From: Guillardia theta CCMP2712
Taxonomy: Eukaryota; Cryptophyceae; Pyrenomonadales; Geminigeraceae
Length of the DNA: 64,000 nt
Reading direction: 5' to 3'
NCBI RefSeq assembly: GCF_000315625.1
Contig: NW_005434653.1
Coordinates: forward strand, 105,615 to 169,614
Made by a program: the position numbers and the translations under genes. The notes beneath the pieces were generated by a model, which worked only from the letters and a program-made list of their open reading frames with translations, was not told the DNA's origin and searched no databases. Positions 23,461 to 33,547 of this stretch are shown here, piece by piece (position 1 is the stretch's first letter; each line of letters starts with the position of its first letter).

Positions 23461-23654
23461 CTATTCAGCCTTCTGGAGCTTCGCAGGAGCTTCGGGGACT
23501 CGAGGGGGTGGTGGGGCTACCGAAACTACGGGGTACTAGGGGTACACAATCAGAGTTACTACAGTCCTCTTACCCAATCGCGCACCTCCCGCCATGGTAG
23601 GAACCGGCGGTCCCTCTCTGCCTCTCACCGCCCTTATGCTCCTTCCTGCCATCC

Positions 23655-25757
23655 ATGCCTTCTGCCCCTGCGCACTCGATGTATGCATCCGGCCGAGGAG
23701 GACTGCTGTCTCGAGCTACATGCGCAAACTTGAAAGGCCATGAAGCCGGTACATGCATACGTCGCGCTTCTAGTCTCAACGCGCTGGAGTGTGCAGAGCG
23801 TAGGAGAAAGGGAGTGCCCGGGAGGACGAAGATGTCCATGATGCAGCAAGAAGGAGACTATCGTGAGGAGATGATCTCTATAGGCGCGCAGATTGCTAGG
23901 GTGGAGGAGGAGATAGATCAGGTCAACCGACAGATCACAGAGGCAGAGAAACGTGCACTCGATCCAAACATTGACAAGGATGAGCGGCAATACTGGCGCA
24001 AGAAAGAGGATCGGCTTCGAAGGAAAGAGAAGCAGCTTCGAAAGAAAGAGGAGCAGCTCCGAAAGAAAGAGAAGCAGCTTCGCGATCTACTCCTGATCGA
24101 GAAGAAGAGGACTCAAGGTTCAAAGATGCTTGAAGACTTCCTGTCAAAACCTCAAGGTGATGCTAGCCGTGCACACGATTGACGACTGGAGGCACTGACG
24201 GGGCTGATAGGCGATCCGTTCCTGTCCTTCTTGAACGAGCTTTGCCAGGCTGCGAGGGCAGGCAGGACTTACTCTGCTCAAGAGATTGTGAGCTTCTCGA
24301 CCTTCTTGGGAGGGAAAGCGATTTTCGGAAATCAGCTGTTCCTTCGAGATTGCTACTTGGAGATGAAGCAGGTAATTGCAGAGTACTTCCGCTTGGACAC
24401 GGAGACGCCGGAGAATGGGCAGGTCGTCCTCACAGGGAGTCCAGGGATAGGGAAGTCATGCTTCGCCTACTTCTTTCTTCTTCAGCTTCTCGGCTCTGAT
24501 GAGGAAGTAGTCTATCAGGTAGGAAACGAGCACTGGTACTTTGATGGGGCAGAATGGAGTCAGTTTGGAGATGTGGCCGTCGCTGTAAACTTTCTCATGA
24601 AATTCCGGGGGTGGTACATCTGTGACCTGTACAAAGGCCTGGGGAGCTACGTGTTAGCACGTTTGGCGAAGACAATCATACTGTCTTCACCCAAGCTTGG
24701 AAGGTTCAAGGACATTCTGAACAATGGAGCGGGGCGATACTTTCTGCCAACATGGACTGATGAGGAGATGTCAATCTTCATCAAGATGCAAGGGGGTCGC
24801 GTGAACGAAGAAGAAGCAAAGAATATCGTCGAGGATTGGGGGAACGTACCGAGGAATGTCATAGTGAGGCCAATAGAGACACTTGAGCAGGAGATACAGA
24901 CGATAACCTCACTGTCGTCGCTACAGGAAAAGATGCAAGCAGCAGTGAACCAAGACCTGGGATCGCCATCGAGACTGATTCACCTGGTCCCAAGCTCAGA
25001 CTACAAGACTGTCAGCGCTCGAGCATGCTCGCAGAAGGCCGCGGAGAAGATCTTTGCGGGACTTGTCAAAACAGACTGGGATAGGCTTGTAGAGCTGGTC
25101 TTCTCAGGCTCTGATTCTGGGTTATATGGGGCGGCAGCTCTAGTTTTTGAATGCTTGGCACATGAGGTGCTGAAGAAAGGAGGGAGATACAGATTGCGCA
25201 GTCTAGGGTCGGGTGAGGATGATGAAGGGGCAAGGGAAGAGATAGATTTGCGTATGAAGAAGTCGCAGGCATACTTTGAGTTCTCAACAACAGGACTCAA
25301 CGAGTGGAAGATCATGGAGAACACATATTGCAAGCCCAAGGCATCGAACTTCCCTTGCGTGGCCGGCGTGGATGCGCTTTTATTGTCAGATCAGGAGGTC
25401 CTCTACATGTTCCAGATGACGATAGCAGGAAAACACCCGACCAAGCTTGGACCCCTGTGTAGGATGTTGACAGCTCTACGAGCCAAGAACAAGTTTGAGA
25501 GGGTGTGCCTTGTGTTTGTTCTACCCTCAGAGCTTGAGGGGAAGGCACGTTGGAGACGAGCTCAGGTTCTCACCCACGACAAGACAGCAAGTGAGATGGA
25601 GAAGCAGCAGATGGAAAACGTTACTCAGCACGCGATCTTCTTGTCCAAGGAAGACGTGGCATGGCTAAAGGGAGCGGAGATCAGCATCCAGCTCGTAGAC
25701 AAGGCACGGTCTGAGAGGGAAGAGCAACTGGAGGGAGGCGATGAGGCGACACCATAA
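23655..25757 (+). CDS. coiled-coil P-loop NTPase, Crinkler/RHS-like, copy 1
   Basis: Two exons joined by a 54-bp intron: 23655-24156 and 24211-25757. After a short N terminus comes a coiled coil from about residue 60 with a heptad reiteration (KKEEQLR / RKEKQLR), and after the intron GDPFLSFLNELCQAARAGRT, FLGGKAIFGNQLFLRDCY and VVLTGSPGIGKSCFAYFFLL, a Walker A embedded in the sequence style of Crinkler and trypanosome RHS proteins. The C-terminal part (DALLLSDQEVLYMFQM, KARWRRAQVLTHDKTASE) has no motif I can name. The upstream ATG 23594, which in copy 2 encodes a signal-like leader, is out of frame here because of 7 extra bases near 23735. Relative to copy 2 it has two extra heptads and three extra residues (AGV) near 25369. 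It starts about 230 bp after the dead helicase's motif VI. Confidence 0.8.
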
Positions 25758-26159
25758 GGAACTGGAATCCGTGACGTTGCTGTGGGCTGAAAGAGTGGAA
25801 GGCTTGTAGTAGCTCTAGCGGCTACAGACGATTGACAGCTCATGAGGTCATGGGTGAGATCCATGGCGGCAGTCACGGTGACGAGCACTGTAGCTCGGGT
25901 AACCAATATATGTATCTGTATGAAGCTTCGTGTTGGGACAGAGATTGCATCGTTCGACGGACAACACAATGATCTAGATCACATTCGATACAACTCCTCG
26001 AGACTAACGCGGACCAAGGGAATGGATCATGCCCAGTACATGCACACTCTCACAAGACCGTCCATCCATATTGAACAGCGACGCAGAGCGAACTTGGCGC
26101 TCCGCCGCGAAAACACGACCAAGATACATCAATCATCACTTGCATCGCCATCATCTCCA

Positions 26160-26355
26160 TCTTCTTCTTCTTCTTCTTCGTGTTCTCCTTCATTACCTCG
26201 ATTACCTCCGTCATCATCATCATCATCATCATCATCGGGCTAATTACTACCAACATCGTCATTTCCATCTTCTTCTTCTTCCTCCTCCTCCTCCTCATCA
26301 TCATGATGATCATTATGATCATCATTATCATCTTCTTCAACAAGAACAACAACAA

Positions 26356-26422
<67 letters not shown>

Positions 26423-26470
26423 GTCATCATCATCGTCATCATCATCATCATCATCATCATCATTATCATG
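26160..26470. repeat. (ATC)n/(TTC)n trinucleotide tract
   Basis: Starts as TTC/CTC and becomes a nearly pure ATC run from about 26355 to 26465. A shorter, different version follows copy 2 at 30190-30400, so the tract has expanded independently at the same place in the duplicated unit. Confidence 0.93.
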
Positions 26471-26800
26471 TGAAATGTCCGAGGCTAGACTCTCGCTTCT
26501 GCATACCTGGTTCCACATGACAGAACAGCATGCCCAAGAGAAAATCAAAGGAGCTGCCGGACTCTCAACTTCCTCTGACAGGTCTCATCTCCTTCAAGAT
26601 GTTGAGGAGTGCTTTATACTCTGGCATGGATAGACTTGTCTTGCCCTCGTGGGCCTGCATCACACCGTCGCTCTTCGTCCGGGTAACCCCTATCACAGCG
26701 GCTGCTGTCCTCTCCATGAACCTTCCAGCACCTGTGCAACGAGCCACCTCAACTGCTTGGCATAGGCTGAGCAAACAATATAGCTCCGATCAGTAGTCTC
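26467..26800. repeat. dispersed repeat segment downstream of NTPase copy 1
   Basis: Begins GAAATGTCCGAGGCTAGAC and runs through TTCAAGATGTTGAGGAGTGC. The first 170 bp recur at 30638-30822 after copy 2, with one block differing. The right part (26670-26740) is also found, diverged, at 21190-21280. Probably part of the same transposon family as the helicase remnant. Confidence 0.8.
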
Positions 26801-26954
26801 AACAAACAGATTGATGCCTCCATGGGCCAAGTGTCAGCTGTTCTGGCAGGTGACTTTCGTCAAACCGGAGATTGAGGCGTCAATCAAGTCTTCGTCTTTG
26901 TGGACCAGAGACCCCGGGTTGACAGCATGATTGATCTTGCTCCAACTGTTTGTT

Positions 26955-27035
26955 CTTTGGTCAACTCTCAACAGGAACTGGTCGAAAAGTCTATTGAGAG
27001 TCTGGTCAACTCTCAACAGGAACTGGTCGAAAAAG
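26955..27035. repeat. short tandem duplication (unit about 45 bp)
   Basis: The phrase beginning GTCAACTCTCAACAGGAACT occurs at 26960 and 27004 within the second helicase fragment; it occurs once, diverged, at 22900 in the first. Confidence 0.85.
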
Positions 27036-27113
27036 GCCGGGATCTGTGAGTCCATGACCGGCTGGAGTACGAGGACAATCAGGAGAGTCGAGAAGCTTGA
27101 CCCTGACAAGCTA

Positions 27114-27467
27114 TTTCCCGCCGGCTCCCAGATTCCAGATTTCAGATTTTTTCATACAAATATAAGTCAATTTCTTTTTTTTTCCTCCAAATGTTTTAGT
27201 CATTTTAATTTGAGAATGAAACGATGCGGTTGACTTTCCCAGATTTTGCTTTTCGAATGGGCAGGCACTATATGGAAATATACTATTAGCTCAATCGAGA
27301 AAAATTGTTAGAAGGTAGGGAGGGTACGCTGGGAGCATCAAATATGAACAGCAAGTGGACCCCACCCCCTGTAAGTATGTATTGAAAGCACCGGTGAATA
27401 TTTCGGTGTGAATTTCAAATCACTTTGAATTGAGTCAAAAATCTGGAATCTGGGAGCCGGCGGGAAA
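27114..27467. mobile_element. MITE-like element with perfect 29-bp terminal inverted repeats
   Basis: 27114-27142 (starting TTTCCCGCCGGCTCCCAG) and 27439-27467 are exact reverse complements over 29 bases. The interior (about 296 bp) is AT-rich, has no open frame, and includes GGGTAC/CCCCACCCC words. TA lies immediately before the left end, and the right end is followed by CGGCCCTA, so the true TIR may be a few bases longer (GGGCCG...) with a TA target duplication. It lies between the helicase fragment and NTPase copy 2, where copy 1 has nothing comparable. Confidence 0.78.
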
Positions 27468-27669
27468 CGGCCCTATATAATACTGTCAACATTTTCAAAC
27501 AATGTCGCTCTTTCCCGTACACAGCCTACGGTAGCTAGGGATTATTACTCAACTACTCAGCCTTCTGGAGCCGCAGGAGCTTCGGGGACTCGAGGGGGTG
27601 GTGGGGCTACCGAAACTACGGGGTACTAGGGGTACACAAACAGAGTTACTACAGTCCTCTTACCCAATC

Positions 27670-29796
27670 ATGAATCGCGAACCTCCCGCCATGGTAGGAA
27701 CCGGCGGTCCCTCTCTGCCTCTCACCGCCCTTATGCTCCTTCCTGCCATCCATGCCTTCTGCCCCTGCGCACTCGATGTATGCATCCGGCCGAGGAGGAC
27801 TGCTGTCTCGAGCTACATACGCAAAGGCCATGAAGCCGGTACATGCATACGTCGCGCTTCTAGTCTCAACGCGCTGGAGTGTGCAGAGCGTAGGAGAAAG
27901 GGAGTGCCCGGGAGGATGAAGATGTCCATGATGCAGCAAGAAGGAGACTATCGTGAGGAGATGATCTCTATAGGCGCGCAGATTGCTAGGGTGGAGGAGG
28001 AGATAGATCAGGTCAACCGACAGATCACAGAGGCAGAGAAACGTGCACTCGATCCAAACATTGACAAGGATGAGCGGCAATACTGGCGCAAGAAAGAGGA
28101 GCAGCTTCGAGAGAAAGAGAAGCAGCTTCGCGATCTACTCCTGATCGAGAAGAAGAGGACTCAAGGTTCAAAGATGCTTGAAGACTTCCTGTCAAAACCT
28201 CAAGGTGATGCTAGCTGTACCCACGTTTGACGACTGGAGGCACTGACGGGGCTGATAGGCGATCCGTTCCTGTCCTTCTTGAACGAGCTTTGCCAGGCTG
28301 CGAGGGCAGGCAGGACTTACTCTGCTCAAGAGATTGTGAGCTTCTCGACCTTCTTGGGAGGGAAAGCGATTTTCGGAAATCAGCTGTTCCTTCGAGATTG
28401 CTACTTGGAGATGAAGCAGGTAATTGCAGAGTACTTCCGCTTGGACACGGAGACGCCGGAGACTGGGCAGGTCGTCCTCACAGGGAGTCCAGGGATAGGG
28501 AAGTCATGCTTCGCCTACTTCTTTCTTCTTCAGCTTCTCGGCTCTGATGAGGAAGTAGTCTATCAGGTAGGAAACGAGCACTGGTACTTTGATGGGGCAG
28601 AATGGAGTCAGTTTGGAGATGTGGCCGTCGCTGTAAACTTTCTCATGAAATTCCGGGGGTGGTACATCTGTGACCTGTACAAAGGCCTGGGGAGCTACGT
28701 GTTAGCACGTTTGGCGAAGACAATCATACTGTCTTCACCCAAGCTTGGAAGGTTCAAGGACATTCTGAACAATGGAGCGGGGCGATACTTTCTGCCAACA
28801 TGGACTGATGAGGAGATGTCAATCTTCATCAAGATGCAAGGGGGTCGCGTGAACGAAGAAGAAGCAAAGAATATCGTCGAGGATTGGGGGAACGTACCGA
28901 GGAATGTCATAGTGAGGCCAATAGAGACACTTGAGCAGGAGATACAGACGATAACCTCACTGTCGTCGCTACAGGAAAAGATGCAAGCAGCAGTGAACCA
29001 AGACCTGGGATCGCCATCGAGACTGATTCACCTGGTCCCAAGCTCAGACTACAAGACTGTCAGCGCTCGAGCATGCTCGCAGAAGGCCGCGGAGAAGATC
29101 TTTGCGGGACTTGTCAAAACAGACTGGGATAGGCTTGTAGAGCTGGTCTTCTCAGGCTCTGATTCTGGGTTATATGGGGCGGCAGCTCTAGTTTTTGAAT
29201 GCTTGGCACATGAGGTGCTGAAGAAAGGAGGGAGATACAGATTGCGCAGTCTAGGGTCGGGTGAGGATGATGAAGGGGCAAGGGAAGAGATAGATTTGCG
29301 TATGAAGAAGTCGCAGGCATACTTTGAGTTCTCAACAACAGGACTCAACGAGTGGAAGATCATGGAGAACACATATTGCAAGCCCAAGGCATCGGACTTC
29401 CCTTGCGTGGATGCGCTTTTATTGTCAGATCAGGAGGTCCTCTACATGTTTCAGATGGCATCGGCAGGACAACACCCGACCAAGCTTGGACCCCTATGCA
29501 GGATGTTGACAGCTCTACGAGCCAAGAACAAGTTTGGGAGGGTGTGCCTTGTGTTTGTTCTACCCTCAGAGCTTGAGGGGAAGGCACGTTGGAGACGAGC
29601 TCAGGTTCTCACCCACGACAAGACAGCAAGTGAGATGGAGAAGCAGCAGATGGAAAACGTTACTCAGCACGCGATCTTCTTGTCCAAGGAAGACGTGGCA
29701 TGGCTAAAGGGAGCGGAGATCAGCATCCAGCTCGTAGACAAGGCACGGTCTGAGAGGGAAGAGCAACTGGAGGGAGGCGATGAGGCGACACCATAA
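27670..29796 (+). CDS. coiled-coil P-loop NTPase, Crinkler/RHS-like, copy 2 (with leader)
   Basis: Exons 27670-28204 and 28259-29796, with the same 54-bp intron as copy 1; 690 residues. ATG 27670 gives MNREPPAMVGTGGPSLPLTA then LMLLPAIHAFCPCA, a hydrophobic signal-like leader with Phe after AIHA, resembling cryptophyte plastid leaders, followed by a basic region. The rest is the coiled coil (one pair of heptads fewer than copy 1), the conserved FLSFLNELCQAARAGR block and Walker A GSPGIGKS. The two proteins are otherwise nearly identical over 500 residues, so the duplication is recent. Its upstream flank again contains the helicase tail (GTCGCTCTTTCCCG at 27503). Function unknown: Crinkler homologues are host-targeted effectors in oomycetes but occur widely as genomic or conflict proteins. 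Confidence 0.84.
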
Positions 29797-30189
29797 GGAA
29801 CTGGAATCCGTGACGTTGCTGTGGGCTGAAAGAGTGGAAGGCTTGTAGTAGCTCTAGCGGCTACAGACGATTGACAGCTCATGAGGTCATGGGTGAGATC
29901 CATGGCGGCAGTCACGGTGACGAGCACTGTAGCTTGGGTAACCAATATATGTATCTGTATGAAGCTTCGTGTTGGGACAGAGATTGCATCGTTCGACGGA
30001 CAACACAATGATCTAGATCACATTCGATACAACTCCTCGAGACTAACGCGGACCAAGGGAATGGATCATGCCCAGTACATGCACACTCTCACAAGACCGT
30101 CCATCCATATTGAACAGCGACGCAGAGCGAAGCTTGGCGCTCCGCCGCGAAAACACGACCAAGATACATCAATCATCACTTGCATCGCC

Positions 30190-30400
30190 ATCATCTCCAT
30201 CATCATCGTCATCCTCCTCTTCTTCTTGTCTTCTCCTTCATTACCTCCATCACCATCATCATCATCATCATCATCGTCATCGTCATCATCCTCTTCTTCT
30301 TGTCTTCTCCTTCATTACCTCCATCACCATTATCTCATCATCATCATCATCTTCATCATCATCATCATCATCTCCTACGCCATCATCAACCCTTCCATGA
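30190..30400. repeat. degenerate (CAT/TTC)n trinucleotide tract after copy 2
   Basis: Same position relative to the NTPase gene as the 26160-26470 tract, but interrupted and with the block TCTTGTCTTCTCCTTCATT given twice (about 30221 and 30297). Confidence 0.88.
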
Positions 30401-30637
30401 TCTCGTTCATCTACATCAACATATCCTTCATCGTTACCTCCATCATCTACATAGTCTCTGGAGCTTCGGTCTAGACAAGGAGACTTGCCCATGTCGCGTG
30501 GCAAGTATATACAACCCAAGAATGAGAATAGGACACATTTCAAGAGTGTAGGGCGATGCAAACACATATTTTTTCCGTGTGCTCTGCATGTCAGTGCGCT
30601 GCTTTCATGCAATCTTTTTCCTAGTCAAAGTGCTCAA

Positions 30638-30822
30638 GATGTAAAATGTCCGAGGCTAGACTCTCACTTCTGCATACCTGGTTCCATATCACAGAACAGC
30701 ATGCCAAAGACAATATCCATGACCTGCCGGACTCTCAACTTCCTCTGACAGGTCTCATCTCCTTCAAGATGTTGAGGAGTGCTTTATACTCTGGCATGGA
30801 TAGACTTGTCTTGCCCTCGTGG
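30638..30822. repeat. dispersed repeat segment downstream of NTPase copy 2
   Basis: Counterpart of 26467-26650. Between the trinucleotide tract and this block copy 2 has an additional 160 bp (30480-30637) absent from copy 1. Confidence 0.8.
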
Positions 30823-31097
30823 CAAGACAAGATTCACTCAATTAAATAATAAATATACCCTAATAAATTAATGTATCAAAAAGTAAACCGTTTTCAAAAT
30901 AGATATTCATCATTGCATACTTGCTGCGAAAACTTGATAAATGTGAGCCCTTTACCATAAGTTGCCCTACTAGGATTTTGTGGGTGGTACCCAATGTAGT
31001 GAAGGGGCGAGGGGAATCGGGGGTAGGGGTACCCCTCAGTAGGGTAGCAGATCTGGAGGGGTGTAGGAAGAGCCTCATGATTATGGCTGGAGGCGTA

Positions 31098-31275
31098 CCA
31101 GCAGAGGGAGAAGAGAGAAGAGAGAAGAAAGAGAAGAGAGAGAAGAGAGAGAAGAGAGAGAAGAGAGAAGAAAGAGAGAGAGAGAGAAGAGAGAGAAGAG
31201 AGAGAAGAGAAAGAAGAGAGAGAAGAGAGAACAGAGGGAGAAGAGAGGGTGGAGAAAGGGTGGAGAAAGGGACGC
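31098..31275. repeat. (GAGAAGA)n purine tract
   Basis: Nearly pure purine tract on the top strand, just upstream of the isoaspartyl dipeptidase gene. The preceding 30840-31090 is AT-rich with GGGGTA words (31005-31060) and has no gene. Confidence 0.93.
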
Positions 31276-31470
31276 AATTGAGGGTGGAGAGGGAGGAGAG
31301 GGGATTGAGGGAGGAGGGATGGGACCAGGATCGAGTAGCCATATACAGGAAAACAGTAGTATTTTATCTACACGCATGGGATTGCATGAAAGCTGAGTGC
31401 CAACTTTGACAAACATGTCTTGTTGGAAATTGAAGTTTATTGTGCAGGCCCTCGGGATGCAACAGTTTTG

Positions 31471-32999
31471 ATGAGACTCAGCTCAGGCCTCTTCTTCTTA
31501 CTTGTGTTGCAATCTTCCTCCTCTCATCGAACCGTTCGGCCCACCCTTGCAACCACAACCATGATGCAGCTGATCAAGAACGCGGATGTCTATGCTCCTG
31601 CGCATCTTGGACTCTGTCACGTGCTCGTGGGATGCGGAAAGATCATGAAGATCTTCCCTGGAAACGCTTCGCTGCACGAGCAGACGTTCTTGGATCTGAA
31701 CATCTCCACCAAGGACCTCGACGGCAAGAAAATGATTCCCGGGCTCATCGACGGCCACGTACACTTGACAGGAGGAGGAGGGGAGGCAGGTTTCAGGACC
31801 AGCGTCCCTCCTATCCCTCTCTCCAACTTTACCCTTGCTGGGGTGACCACGGCAGTTGGTGTGCTGGGGACGGACGACTGCGTACGTTCAACAGCCAGCC
31901 TACTTGCTCGAGCCCGCGGCCTGAGGGAAGAAGGGTTCTCAAGCTACATCCTTACAGGAGGCTACCATGTTCCCGTGACGACCCTGACTGGGTCAGTGAA
32001 GGAGGACATCGTCCACCTCGACCTCTGCATTGGATGCGGAGAGCTTGCTATCAGTGATCACAGGTTCTGCTCCTGCTTCCCTCTCGCCGGCCTGTCCTTC
32101 GTTTCAATGTCTCAAGCTGTGTCCTTTCTACTCCCTTTCTTTCCGTCCCTGCTTCACTCCTACCTCCTATCTTGCTTTGCTTCTTCCAACTTTCTCCTCT
32201 CCCATTTCTGCATCAGCCTCTCAGTCCTCCTTTCGACTCTCCTACACCTCCACCACCTCATTCTTGATTAGGACTGACATTTCTTTCCAGGTCCAGCCAG
32301 CCAACCTTCGACGAGCTCGTGAGGATAGCTGGCGACTGCCACGTTGCGAACCTGATGACCGGAAAGGCGGGAACCCTTCACCTGCACATGGGGGCAGGGC
32401 AGAGGAGGATGGAGATGGTGAAGAGAGCGCTGGAGGAGACAGAGATTCCTTCCAGGATCTTCAACCCGACGCACTGCAACAGGAACCTGCCGCTGCTGGA
32501 GGAGGCGATGGAGCTCGCGCTCCTCGGGTCTACCATCGACGTAACGGCTGGGACGGGGAAGAAGGGAGGAGGTGGAGGGCCTACAGCAGCGGAGGCCATC
32601 CGGAGGTACTTGAAGGACGACAGGATGCTTCCTCCAGAGAAGATCACGTGCAGCTCTGACGCGGGAGGGAGCATCCCGACATTCGACGAGCAGGGAAACT
32701 TGTTGAGGCTCGGGTACGGGACCTCCGCCAACCTCCTCGTGGCGATCAACGAGCTTCTGCATCCTACTGATGGAAGCGACAGCTTACCACTGGACGTCGT
32801 CCTCCCTCCCTTCACCAGCAACTGGGCGACGCTGCTCAAGATCGATGACAAGAAGGGAAGGATCGCTGAGGGCTGCGATGCTGATCTGGTCGTCCTGGAG
32901 GAGGCAGGAGAAGGAGTTTCTGTCTCGGACGTCATGGCCATGGGCGTTTGGCACGTGGTCGATGGGAAGGCTGTCGTCAAAGGGACGTTTGAGAGCTGA
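31471..32999 (+). CDS. iadA: isoaspartyl dipeptidase (bacterial IadA type), amidohydrolase superfamily
   Basis: Two exons, 31471-32063 and 32291-32999, joined by a 227-bp intron. It hydrolyses beta-aspartyl (isoaspartyl) dipeptides left from proteolysis of damaged protein. The metal-site motifs align with E. coli IadA: GLIDGHVHLTGGGGEAG (HxH), VTTAVGVLGTD, ILTGGYHVP, CGELAISDHRS, LHLHMGAG, FNPTHCNRNLP and CSSDAGGS. The lysine that is carboxylated in E. coli (IGVKCAISDHR) is Glu here (GELAISDHR), a variant I believe is common in other members of the family. ATG 31471 gives a hydrophobic N terminus (MRLSSGLFFLLVLQSSSS) that may be a leader; ATG 31561 (MMQLIKNADVY) would give the bacterial-length protein. 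Apparently a bacterial-derived gene that has gained an intron. Confidence 0.93.
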
Positions 33000-33547
33000 G
33001 GAGGAGTGAAGATGCGCTTGAAAGTTTTTCCCTCACGTTTTGTTTTCCTCCTGCTGAGCTCCGGCCGACTGCCCAGCTTTTGTTTCACCCTGTCTTATTA
33101 TGTACTCTCTTTTTCCCCTGAGGCATGCTGATGTTGAAACTTGTTGTAACTTGTGTATTTGCTTGATCTTGGTTAAAACACATTCATTCAAGTGATGAGA
33201 TTGAAGAGCAGAAGACAAGGAGAGCGAGGAAGAGATTATTAACAATGTTTTCACAGAGGATTAAAAGAGGAGGGAGAATTGAGATACCAACATTTAGTTG
33301 GTACATAATGTGAAGAATTAGAATGAAGTGCAGCATTAGGAGGCGAGGAAAAAGGGAGGGAAAGAGGAGGAACCCAAAGAAAAACGAGAAGGAAAGTGGA
33401 GGAAAAGGTGGAGGAAAAGAATGATACTCATGTAGATCTCAGACGTTGTGTGAAGTATCCCTTCCTTTCTTGATCGACATTTCCATGTAGTAGTGCAGAG
33501 AAAAGTGGTAAAGAGAGGGAGGACAACGGAAGAAACGCACAAGAACT
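33000..33547. other. intergenic, no gene seen
   Basis: Space between two convergent genes (dipeptidase + and CCB1 -). A+G-rich, with no open frame that has splice or family support. Confidence 0.6.

Noticed and set aside
24647-25339. Minus-strand frames inside the P-loop NTPase genes
   Set aside because: Antisense shadows of the large conserved exon, repeated in copy 2 for the same reason.
26029-26548. Poly-His, poly-Ile, poly-Met and poly-Asp frames across the ATC repeat
   Set aside because: Simple-repeat artefacts with no coding support.
32030-32762. Long alternative frames across the dipeptidase intron and second exon
   Set aside because: They disagree with the IadA alignment, which continues exactly across the 32064-32290 intron.
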